Shown here piece by piece: positions 1-5,272 of a stretch of DNA of 5,272 nt. Position numbers and translations under genes: made by a program. The notes under the pieces were generated by a model. It worked only from the letters and a program-made list of their open reading frames with translations, ran no database searches and was not told the origin of the DNA. Numbering within the stretch: position 1 is the stretch's first letter; each line of letters begins with the position of its first letter. This stretch comes from Chloroflexota bacterium (GTDB lineage: Bacteria > Chloroflexota > UBA4733), in assembly GCA_023489405.1 (NCBI GenBank), contig JAMDCW010000007.1, forward strand, positions 1 to 5,272, in the 5' to 3' direction.

Positions 1-196
1 AACCACACCATATACTCCTCTCGCGGCGCTCACCACCTGGCTCCTAGCGGTCGATGGCGCTATCTCTTCCGGCACCCGGATCCCACTGCTTCCGGCGCTA
101 AGTAGTTCCAGGCACATATTATTGAGATATCGTCACCTCCACAATTTCCATATTGCAGCATACCGCCTGAACGCACCAATCCGGAAAAACACGCTG
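1..196. other. Gene-free left flank downstream of the phosphatase gene
   Basis: No gene can be assigned with confidence here. On the minus strand one frame is open from about 132 to the left edge and has an ATG at 117-115, giving at most 39 codons with no recognisable motif. On the plus strand one frame is open from position 2 but simply continues as an antisense frame through the phosphatase gene. A strong Shine-Dalgarno-like octamer, GGAGGTGA, lies on the minus strand at 140-133, but its nearest ATG is 18 nt away. The 8-mer CTTCCGGC occurs twice in direct orientation (66-73 and 89-96), which may be chance. I see no hairpin followed by a T-run that would end the phosphatase transcript, and no tRNA. 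Confidence 0.5.
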
Positions 197-841
197 CTAC
201 GTCTCTCTAGAGGTAGCGGGATGGTCGCGTTCATGCAAATGACAGCCATCATTCAGAAGATTGATCACCGTTCCACTCGGATAAATTGCTACTTCGCTCA
301 AGGTACAAGCTGCAACATTGAAATTCCAGTGTTGCTGCAACGGCAAGTCAACAAGCACACACAGTGCTACCCGCAACGGCCCCCCATGCGCTACCACGGC
401 GAGCGTCTCCTGTTGGTACCGCTCGACGAGCTCATCGAGCGTAGAGCGCACCCGTTGAGCAACTTCACGAAGCGATTCGCCCCTAGGAAAACGCGCATCT
501 GGATCATTGGCCGCCCAGCGTCGCGCTTCCTGCGGGAAACGCTGCACGATTTCAGGCCACCTTAATCCCTCCGCTTCACCATAATCGATTTCTTGCCAGC
601 GCTGGTCGATGTAAACAGGCAGCGGCTGTTCTCGACAAGTATTGATGGCTTGAACCGTCTCCATCGCCCGCTTCAAACCACTCGTCAGAATACGTTGCAC
701 AGGAAGCCTCCGCACGCGCTCCCCAAGACGCTCCGCCTGCTGGAAGCCATAGCGGGTCAGCCCCAGATCAGTCTTCCCGTTGTACCGCTGTTCTTTGTTC
801 CATAGCGTTTGACCATGGCGAATCATCAAGAGCCTGAGCAC
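197..841 (-). CDS. Histidine phosphatase family protein (phosphoglycerate mutase-like)
   Basis: This is a cytoplasmic phosphatase of the histidine phosphatase superfamily, branch 1, which works through a phosphohistidine intermediate. Numbering from the upstream TTG at 844, the signature RHG is at residues 9-11 (nucleophile His10), with the usual Thr-Leu-Trp-Asn after it. The conserved Arg is at about 59 in LKRAMET, the acid/base Glu is probably Glu85 in QEIDYGEAEG, and the second catalytic His is 153 in VVAHGG. The length of about 214 residues matches PhoE/CobC/GpgP-type enzymes. The substrate cannot be told from the sequence: a broad-specificity phosphatase, alpha-ribazole phosphatase or glucosyl-3-phosphoglycerate phosphatase are all possible. 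I chose GTG at 841 because GGAGG (851-847) lies 5 nt before it and only 2 nt before the in-frame TTG at 844; ATG at residue 7 is too close to RHG. The gene is divergent from the envelope operon. No cobalamin genes are nearby to support CobC. Confidence 0.93.
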   Translation of the reverse strand: MLRLLMIRHGQTLWNKEQRYNGKTDLGLTRYGFQQAERLGERVRRLPVQRILTSGLKRAMETVQAINTCREQPLPVYIDQRWQEIDYGEAEGLRWPEIVQRFPQEARRWAANDPDARFPRGESLREVAQRVRSTLDELVERYQQETLAVVAHGGPLRVALCVLVDLPLQQHWNFNVAACTLSEVAIYPSGTVINLLNDGCHLHERDHPATSRET

Positions 842-845
842 CAAA

Positions 846-852
846 TCCTCCC
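846..852 (-). promoter_or_regulatory. Ribosome binding site of the phosphatase gene
   Basis: On the minus strand this reads GGGAGGA, one of the best Shine-Dalgarno matches in the window. The spacing of 5 nt to GTG (841) against 2 nt to TTG (844) is the reason for preferring the GTG start. Confidence 0.6.
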
Positions 853-896
853 ACCCAGAATACGACGAGAGAGCAGCTGGTCCATCACCTTACGTT

Positions 897-905
897 TGGT
901 ACAAT
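897..905 (+). promoter_or_regulatory. Candidate extended -10 promoter for the sugar transferase operon
   Basis: The bases TGGTACAAT form an extended -10 element: the TG dinucleotide plus a hexamer matching TATAAT at five of six positions. No good -35 stands 16-18 nt upstream, which is tolerated in extended -10 promoters. Transcription would start near 911-913 and give a leader of about 60 nt before ATG 972. A weaker alternative is TTGGTA (896-901) with TATAGC (918-923), spaced 16 nt. This is a consensus match only. Confidence 0.35.
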
Positions 906-915
906 CCTTGTGACC

Positions 916-921
916 GTTATA
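916..921 (-). promoter_or_regulatory. Candidate -10 element for the divergent phosphatase gene
   Basis: The minus strand reads TATAAC, five of six matches to the sigma-70 -10 hexamer. Transcription would start around 909 and give a leader of roughly 65-70 nt to the GTG at 841. I found no convincing -35 at 16-18 nt, so the support is thin. If real, it overlaps the plus-strand promoter region and the two directions could interfere. Confidence 0.2.
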
Positions 922-926
922 GCGGC

Positions 927-938
927 CTGATACATCAG
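927..938. repeat. 12-bp dyad CTGAT-AC-ATCAG in the divergent intergenic region
   Basis: Two perfect 5-bp inverted half sites (927-931 and 934-938) are separated by two bases. The dyad sits just downstream of the candidate plus-strand promoter and upstream of the candidate minus-strand one, where a small dimeric repressor could act on either. The two-base centre is too short for an RNA hairpin loop, so a DNA-level site is likelier than an RNA structure. Chance occurrence is quite possible at this length. Confidence 0.2.
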
Positions 939-961
939 TACAGCATAGGAATCATACGCTT

Positions 962-967
962 AGGGAG
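962..967 (+). promoter_or_regulatory. Ribosome binding site of the sugar transferase gene
   Basis: AGGGAG ends 4 nt before ATG 972 and supports that start over the in-frame ATG at 987 (residue 6), which has no purine-rich tract at a suitable distance. It is the only clear Shine-Dalgarno sequence I see in the plus-strand gene train. Confidence 0.5.
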
Positions 968-971
968 TCTC

Positions 972-2438
972 ATGAGACGGCCCAGCATGGCCGAGGTGCT
1001 TGCACCGGTCGATACCTTGCCGCTGTCCACGCCCCGAGCTTCTCGGCGTGCTTGGCGCACAGTGACAGCAGTAATGATGCTGTTGGTACTGGACGCTGTC
1101 TCGGAATTCGCCGCCTTTATCCTCGCCTACAACCTCCGCTTTTCTTCCCGCTGGTTCGAGGTCATCACCATTACACCAGAATGGCAGTTCCTATCGATCG
1201 GCGTCGCCACATTCCTATGTCTTGCCGCCACATTCAGCGTGATGGACCTCTATCTACTGCCACGTGGCCTCGCCACTGTGGAATACATAGGTAAGCTCGC
1301 TGGCGGTGCCACCCTCGCTCTCTCCTTCGGCGTAACAATTGCAACACTCTTCCTCAAAATTGAAGTGCCCCACCTTGCCACCGTCATGGCCTGGGCTATC
1401 GCCCTAGTGATCATCACGAGCGAGCGCCTCCTCGCCCGCCGCGTTATGCACGCACTCCGCCGGCGTGGTGTAGCTGCCCTCCGTGTAGTAATCATCGGCG
1501 CCGGCCTCACCGGTCAAGCTGTCGCCGAGCGGATGAAAGCTAACCCTAAGTATGGCTATCTTCCTGTCGGCTTCCTCGATGACGACACCCAACTGCCTAG
1601 TCCAATCAACGGCATACCGCTGCTAGGCACCACCAACGACCTAGAACGCATCCTGGCACTTCAACAGGCCGACGAAGTCCTGATCGCCCTCCCTGCTACC
1701 TCCCACGAAAGAATCCTCGAGATCATCACGCGTATCCCCTCTGAAGGTATCGACGTCAAAGTCGCTCCTGACGTCCTCCAGCTCATGACTTCTCCTGTAA
1801 CCGTAGATGCGCTTGCTGGCGTCCCGCTCATCACGGTCAAGCACGGAGCACTCCGCGGTTGGAATCGTATCGTCAAGCGGGTAATGGACATCCTCATATC
1901 TCTCTGGGTATTGATCTTCCTCAGTCCCCTCATGCTATGTATCGCCCTCTTGGTGAAAATCACCTCACCGGGCCCAGTCTTCTATGCGCAGGAACGCGTG
2001 GGCTACAACGGCTACCGCTTCAATATCATCAAGTTCCGCACCATGCGCACCGATGCCGAAGCGTCTGGCCCTGGCTGGACCCGCTTCGACGATGAACGGC
2101 GTACCTGGCTTGGCGCAATCCTACGTCGCTATTCGCTCGACGAGCTACCCCAGTTCATCAACATCCTCTTAGGTGATATGAGCGTCGTCGGTCCACGGCC
2201 TGAACGCCCCGTCTACGTCGAACAGTTCCGTCAGCATATTTCCCGATACATGGAACGTCATAATGAAAAGTGTGGCCTGACTGGCTGGGCTCAGGTGAAT
2301 GGACTGCGAGGAGATACCTCTATCGAAGAACGCACCCACTATGACCTCTACTATGTCGATAACTGGTCGCTCATGCTCGACCTCCGGATTATCGCTTTTA
2401 CCCTATTGCGTGTCCTCCGTGATGATTCGGCCTACTGA
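972..2438 (+). CDS. Polyprenyl-phosphate sugar-1-phosphate transferase, WcaJ/WbaP type
   Basis: This membrane enzyme should move a sugar-1-phosphate from a nucleotide sugar to a polyprenyl phosphate on the cytoplasmic face, the first step in making an exopolysaccharide or other surface glycan. The 488 residues fit the usual 460-480. An N-terminal block has about four membrane helices (about 30-53, 72-94, 111-130, 136-151). A Rossmann-like CoA-binding domain follows, with GAGLTG at 176-181, and the sugar transferase domain runs from about 300 to 487. The latter has a re-entrant hydrophobic helix broken by Ser318-Pro319, SPGPVFYAQERVG at 332-344, KFRTM at 354-358, the catalytic Asp390-Glu391 pair in DELPQ, GPRP at 407-410 and LTGWAQVNG at 436-444. 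The Asp-Glu pair and helix-breaking Ser-Pro match those known from PglC and WcaJ. The sugar (glucose, galactose or another) cannot be read from the sequence. It begins the gene train and ends 2 nt before the fhaA-like gene. Confidence 0.93.
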   Translation: MRRPSMAEVLAPVDTLPLSTPRASRRAWRTVTAVMMLLVLDAVSEFAAFILAYNLRFSSRWFEVITITPEWQFLSIGVATFLCLAATFSVMDLYLLPRGLATVEYIGKLAGGATLALSFGVTIATLFLKIEVPHLATVMAWAIALVIITSERLLARRVMHALRRRGVAALRVVIIGAGLTGQAVAERMKANPKYGYLPVGFLDDDTQLPSPINGIPLLGTTNDLERILALQQADEVLIALPATSHERILEIITRIPSEGIDVKVAPDVLQLMTSPVTVDALAGVPLITVKHGALRGWNRIVKRVMDILISLWVLIFLSPLMLCIALLVKITSPGPVFYAQERVGYNGYRFNIIKFRTMRTDAEASGPGWTRFDDERRTWLGAILRRYSLDELPQFINILLGDMSVVGPRPERPVYVEQFRQHISRYMERHNEKCGLTGWAQVNGLRGDTSIEERTHYDLYYVDNWSLMLDLRIIAFTLLRVLRDDSAY

Positions 2439-2440
2439 CC

Positions 2441-3205
2441 ATGCCCTGGAAGTCCCTCATCCGCTTCGAACACCTCTTGCAACGTTCCGTAGAACAGCCT
2501 TTTACCAGGCTCGTCGGTGGAAAGCTCCAACCAGTCGAAGTAGCACACTTTCTCGCGAGAGAGCTCGTCATCAATAAGCGCGTCGGTATCAACCGAGTCT
2601 ATGCTCCTAACTGGTTCCGCGCCCAGCTATCCAGCAAGGACTATCAGCAGTTCTTCCCTTTCCTCGATGAGCTCCGCCTGGAAATCGCTCGCTATCTCGA
2701 ACAGGAAGCCCAGCGACGTAACTTCATCTTCCTCGGCCAGCTCGAAATCACCCTCGAAGAGGATCCTCAGCTAAAAGCCGGTGAGGTGCTCGCAGAAGCG
2801 GCAATTCACGAGCACATGCCAGCCGGCTCCCCTTCCTCCCTAAACCAACCCACCCCTCCACCGGCCACCTCTTCAGCATCAACACTCCCTTCAACACCAC
2901 CCGGAACGCCCGGCTCTCAGCACCCCTTCACTATAGTGCTCCGCGATCGCGGGAAGGCGGTGCAACGTGTCTCAGTCAACCAGGGAGATGTTCGGGTCGG
3001 GCGAGAATATGACAACGATATGGTCATCGAACACCCTCAGATTAGCCGCCATCACGCTCGCTTCTTTTGGGACGGTGACCTCTTCGTCGAAGATGTAGGA
3101 AGTCGGAACGGAACGTTTGTCAATGGCGAGCGCATAGTCCGCAGCCGCCTCACGCCAGGGGATCATATCACCCTTGGTCCGGTAGAGCTTGTTATCGAAC
3201 AGTGA
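2441..3205 (+). CDS. fhaA: FhaA-type protein: FhaA_N (DUF3662) domain plus C-terminal FHA domain
   Basis: This is a cytoplasmic phosphothreonine-reading adaptor. Residues 1 to about 115 resemble the FhaA N-terminal domain (DUF3662), with a start typical of the family (RFEHLLQRSVEQPF, then GGKLQPVEVA). Residues about 129-161 are a Pro/Ser/Thr-rich linker. The FHA domain covers about 162-254, with GR at 187-188, SRHH at 202-205, SRNGT at 221-225 and NG at 228-229, so the phosphopeptide-binding residues are kept. In mycobacteria FhaA binds the phosphorylated MurJ pseudokinase domain and tunes peptidoglycan synthesis; a similar job here is inferred. At 254 residues it is about half the mycobacterial length, mainly through a short linker. 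ATG 2441 follows the preceding stop by 2 nt and has no clear ribosome binding site, which suggests translational coupling. The symbol rests on domain order and neighbours, not on proven orthology. Confidence 0.88.
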   Translation: MPWKSLIRFEHLLQRSVEQPFTRLVGGKLQPVEVAHFLARELVINKRVGINRVYAPNWFRAQLSSKDYQQFFPFLDELRLEIARYLEQEAQRRNFIFLGQLEITLEEDPQLKAGEVLAEAAIHEHMPAGSPSSLNQPTPPPATSSASTLPSTPPGTPGSQHPFTIVLRDRGKAVQRVSVNQGDVRVGREYDNDMVIEHPQISRHHARFFWDGDLFVEDVGSRNGTFVNGERIVRSRLTPGDHITLGPVELVIEQ

Positions 3206-3636
3206 CCACTGAGCAGATTTTCCTCCTTCTTCTCCGCGCCAGTGCAGTGCTCTTGCTGTACCTCTTCCTCTGGGGTGTAGTTCGGGCAATTCGCTCAGAA
3301 CTACGCCAAGAAGCTACCAGCACCGTCGAGTCCACAGAGACCGCCCGTCTCCTTGTTCTCGACAGTGAGCTGTTGGAGCTGCCACCCGGCCTCACCATCA
3401 CTCTTCAAGGTAATTGCACCATCGGCCGCGCCCGAGACAACCGGCTCGTCATTCAAGAACCATTCGTATCCGGACACCACGCCCAGATGTATTTCAAGAA
3501 AGAGCACTGGTGGATACGTGACCTAGGAAGCACGAATGGCACATGGATCAACGGCAAAAAGGTGCAAGCAGAGCTCGCCTTAGAAAATGGCGATGTCTTG
3601 CGCCTAGGACGCTGGCAGGCACGCTTTGAAGCTTAA
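3202..3636 (+). CDS. fhaB: FhaB-type protein: single membrane helix plus FHA domain
   Basis: This is a small membrane-anchored phosphothreonine-binding protein like FhaB/FipA of actinobacteria. Residues about 6-29 form one hydrophobic helix near the N-terminus, a charged segment follows (about 30-48), and the FHA domain fills about 50-144. Its key residues are present: GR at 75-76, Ser90 and His93 in SGHH, and the LGSTNGTWING stretch at 108-118. The length (144) is close to the mycobacterial FhaB (about 155). The positively charged residues after the helix, and FHA biology, place the domain in the cytoplasm. The GTG start shares the bases GTGA with the stop of the upstream gene (a 4-nt overlap), a classic sign of coupled translation. 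In mycobacteria FipA takes part in cell-division complexes with FtsZ and FtsQ; that role is not shown here. The phosphorylated partner is not encoded in the window. Confidence 0.88.
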   Translation: MTTEQIFLLLLRASAVLLLYLFLWGVVRAIRSELRQEATSTVESTETARLLVLDSELLELPPGLTITLQGNCTIGRARDNRLVIQEPFVSGHHAQMYFKKEHWWIRDLGSTNGTWINGKKVQAELALENGDVLRLGRWQARFEA

Positions 3637-5056
3637 CCCCGAAACGCAGGCGATCTCTTCTCGCGCCATCTTGAGACTTGCCAGCATCCTCTTCCTCGGA
3701 TTCTTTGGCTTGTCACTCACCCTCGTCTTCTGGCAAGTCTTCCAGGCAAGCACTATCGGCAATAGCCCGAGTAATCCGCGCACTGTACTCGCCTTACGCA
3801 CCATCCTCCGAGGAGAAATATTCGATCGCAATGGGGTTCCCCTCGTCGTCAATCAATCTCATCCCCAGGGAACTGTGAGCCAGCGCTATATGCTGCCAAG
3901 CCTTGCTCAGGTCATTGGCTACAATAGCAGCCGCTATGGACGCACCGGCCTCGAATCGTCGTTCAATCAGTACTTGGACGGCTCAGTAGGCGTCGTCCCA
4001 GGGTTTTCAGCACTCGAGAAGTTGCTAGGGATCCTCCAGCGCGGTGATGCCCTGACCCTCACCATAGACGCAAAGCTGCAACAATCCGCTGCCCGACTCC
4101 TCGGTCAGCATCGCGGCGCCATCATCGTCCTCGACCCCAAAACCGGCGCTATCCTCGCTATGGTAAGCACACCCTACTTTGATCCCAATAACCTCAATGC
4201 TAAATGGAAAACACTCGTCGCCGATCCCTACCGCCCTTTACTCAACCGCGCAACACAAGCGGTCTATCCTCCCGGCTCAGTGTTCAAGCTTGTAACCGCT
4301 GCGGCCGCTCTCGAAACCGGTCTGGAGACACCCACCTCTCAATTCACATGTTTTGGCGACTGGGTCATCCAGGGATTTCATATTTCCTGCGAAAATTCCC
4401 AAATCCCTCCCCAGCTCACCTTCCAGCGCGCCCTAGAACTCTCAGCCAACGCGATCTATGCCCAAGTCGCCTACCGGCTGGGCAGCCAGACGCTCGAGCG
4501 CTATGCCCAGCGCTTCGGCTTCGGCGCCGTTCCACCCATCGGCCTCCCTGTTACCCCTTCGACCCTCAAAGACGCCGGCGCCCCATGGACAGGCCCATTG
4601 CTTGCAAGTACCGGTTTCGGGCAAGGTCAGCTCCAAGTCACTACTCTCCAGCTCGCTCTCATTACAGAAGCTATCGCCAACGGTGGCGTCATCATGACCC
4701 CTTACCTCGTCGACCACGCTACCTCGCCGCAAGGAGTCATCGTCTATCAGCACACGCCTGAGCCATGGCGGCGCGCTATCTCCACCCAAACCGCTTCCAC
4801 CCTCACTCAAATGATGGTGGGAGTCGTCAATGCAGGCTCCGGGTACAATGCGCGCATTCCTGGCATAGCCGTTGCCGGAAAAACTGGTACCGCTCAAGTA
4901 GGAGGCACCGCAAAACCGCACGCGGTGTTTGTCTGCTTCGCACCTGCCCAAAATCCCCAGCTCGCAGTGGTCGTGCTCGTTGAAAATTCCGGTGAAGGCG
5001 CTGACGTCGCCGCCCCCATTGCACGTACGTTACTAGAAGAAGGACTCAAACGTTGA
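3626..5056 (+). CDS. pbpA: Class B penicillin-binding protein (peptidoglycan D,D-transpeptidase), PbpA type
   Basis: This enzyme cross-links peptidoglycan outside the cytoplasmic membrane and is the target of beta-lactams. Residues about 14-37 form the signal-anchor helix. A short dimerisation or pedestal region follows, with RGEIFDRNG at 62-70 and YGRTGLE at 104-110. The transpeptidase domain runs from about 160 to the end, with the nucleophile Ser218 and Lys221 in PPGSVFKLV, the SxN motif at Ser273-Asn275 (SAN) and KTGTA at 419-423. The length of 476 and the short pedestal match actinobacterial PbpA (about 490) rather than the longer FtsI or PBP2. Cys242 and Cys255 could form a disulfide. 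The start is TTG at 3626, overlapping fhaB by 11 nt, with only a weak GCAGG about 6 nt upstream; an in-frame TTG at residue 16 would cut into the helix. A RodA-type partner is usually adjacent but is absent here. Confidence 0.93.
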   Translation: MKLNPETQAISSRAILRLASILFLGFFGLSLTLVFWQVFQASTIGNSPSNPRTVLALRTILRGEIFDRNGVPLVVNQSHPQGTVSQRYMLPSLAQVIGYNSSRYGRTGLESSFNQYLDGSVGVVPGFSALEKLLGILQRGDALTLTIDAKLQQSAARLLGQHRGAIIVLDPKTGAILAMVSTPYFDPNNLNAKWKTLVADPYRPLLNRATQAVYPPGSVFKLVTAAAALETGLETPTSQFTCFGDWVIQGFHISCENSQIPPQLTFQRALELSANAIYAQVAYRLGSQTLERYAQRFGFGAVPPIGLPVTPSTLKDAGAPWTGPLLASTGFGQGQLQVTTLQLALITEAIANGGVIMTPYLVDHATSPQGVIVYQHTPEPWRRAISTQTASTLTQMMVGVVNAGSGYNARIPGIAVAGKTGTAQVGGTAKPHAVFVCFAPAQNPQLAVVVLVENSGEGADVAAPIARTLLEEGLKR

Positions 5057-5091
5057 TGAACGATTCCTATTCGCACAGGCGCCTGCCGTGA
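5056..5091 (+). other. 11-codon mini-ORF bridging pbpA and the next gene
   Basis: ATG 5056-5058 overlaps the pbpA stop (TGATGA at 5054-5059), and the mini-ORF's own TGA (5089-5091) overlaps the GTG start of the next gene (bases GTGA at 5088-5091). It would encode MNDSYSHRRLP. A ribosome ending pbpA could restart here and be delivered to the downstream GTG, so it may be a coupling element rather than a functional peptide. Chance is possible, since 36 nt without a stop is unremarkable; the double overlap is the only reason to list it. Confidence 0.25.
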
Positions 5092-5272
5092 GAACAGTCT
5101 TCCTCATAGTCCTACTCATCGCCATCGGAGTCATCGTACTCGTCTTTCACTCCACCGCTCAGGCCCCTACCTTCCTAAAGGCGATCCCGACCGTCGTCTC
5201 AGTCACGACAACCACCACGACGAACGTGACCAGCGCTGTCGACACAAAACTGGATCAATTCCTCGCTACTGT
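5088..5272 (+). CDS. Small secreted or membrane-anchored Thr-rich protein of unknown function (5' part)
   Basis: I do not recognise this protein. The frame opens at GTG 5088 and is cut by the right edge after 61 complete codons. Residues 1-20 are a strongly hydrophobic helix after one arginine (MRTVFLIVLLIAIG and on), followed by STAQA at 22-26, which fits a signal peptidase I site after Ala26. It could equally stay as a membrane anchor. Beyond that the chain is rich in Val and Thr, with six Thr in a row at about 41-46, then a more charged stretch (DTKLDQF). An in-frame stop at 5034-5036 and the lack of other usual start codons before 5088 support the start; a weak AGG lies about 8 nt upstream. 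It follows pbpA by 31 nt on the same strand, so it is probably in the operon and acts outside the membrane. No catalytic motif is visible in this part. Confidence 0.6.
   Translation, partial: MRTVFLIVLLIAIGVIVLVFHSTAQAPTFLKAIPTVVSVTTTTTTNVTSAVDTKLDQFLAT

Noticed and set aside
44..61. Inverted repeat TAGCG...CGCTA as a terminator for the phosphatase gene
   Set aside because: The stem is only 5 bp with an 8-nt loop and has no following T-run on the minus strand, so it is not a credible intrinsic terminator.
66..96. Direct repeat CTTCCGGC as a CRISPR or mobile element remnant
   Set aside because: There are only two 8-bp copies, with no further units, no terminal inverted repeats and no transposase nearby.
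122..565. 147-codon plus-strand frame opposite the phosphatase gene, open upstream to position 2
   Set aside because: It is antisense to a gene with all catalytic motifs intact; its peptide shows no domain, signal or conserved motif, and the TTG start has no ribosome binding site.
197..841. Naming the phosphatase cobC or gpmB
   Set aside because: The superfamily motifs are clear, but nothing in the residues or neighbourhood settles the substrate; no cobalamin or glycolysis genes are present.
2972..3289. 105-codon minus-strand frame across the fhaA/fhaB junction
   Set aside because: It is opposite two genes with clear FHA motifs and shows no features of its own.
4204..4761. 185-codon plus-strand frame inside pbpA
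   Set aside because: It lies wholly within the transpeptidase domain in another frame, and its Arg/Ser/Pro-rich peptide looks like a by-product of the C-ending codon bias of pbpA.
4442..4951. 169-codon minus-strand frame opposite pbpA
   Set aside because: It is antisense to a strongly supported gene covering the SxN and KTG motifs, with no recognisable domain and no promoter context.

Overview
The window reads as chromosomal DNA from a moderately GC-rich bacterium whose codons strongly prefer C in third position (CTC, ATC, GTC). The core is a gene pair encoding an FhaA-type protein (FhaA_N/DUF3662 plus FHA) and an FhaB-type protein (one membrane helix plus FHA), followed by a PbpA-type class B penicillin-binding protein. 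This set is known from Actinobacteria (the fhaA-fhaB-pstP-rodA-pbpA-pknA-pknB locus) and also occurs in Chloroflexota. The protein divergence, the absent pstP and rodA, and the neighbouring sugar-phosphate transferase lead me to favour Chloroflexota (Thermomicrobia-like or related), with Actinobacteria as the alternative. This placement is an inference; no rRNA or other marker is present.

Layout: positions 1-196 hold no convincing gene. A histidine phosphatase lies on the minus strand (841 to 197). A 127-130 bp divergent intergenic region (about 842-971) carries candidate promoters for both directions. A tightly packed plus-strand gene train then runs to the right edge: a WcaJ/WbaP-type polyprenyl-phosphate sugar-1-phosphate transferase (972-2438), fhaA-like (2441-3205), fhaB-like (3202-3636), pbpA-like (3626-5056), and the start of a small secreted or membrane-anchored Thr-rich protein (from 5088, cut by the edge). 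Gaps and overlaps are +2, -4, -11 and +31 nt, so the five genes are probably one operon. The last gap is filled by an 11-codon mini-ORF that overlaps both neighbours.

Proposed joint role: the genes point to cell-envelope construction under Ser/Thr phosphorylation control. The transferase would load a sugar phosphate onto a polyprenyl carrier at the inner face of the membrane, PbpA would cross-link peptidoglycan outside, and the two FHA proteins would read phosphothreonine marks to recruit or regulate partners. The kinase, the phosphatase PstP and the RodA glycosyltransferase expected to work with this set are not in the window. The domain assignments are well supported by motifs; substrate specificity and regulatory wiring are not determined by the sequence.
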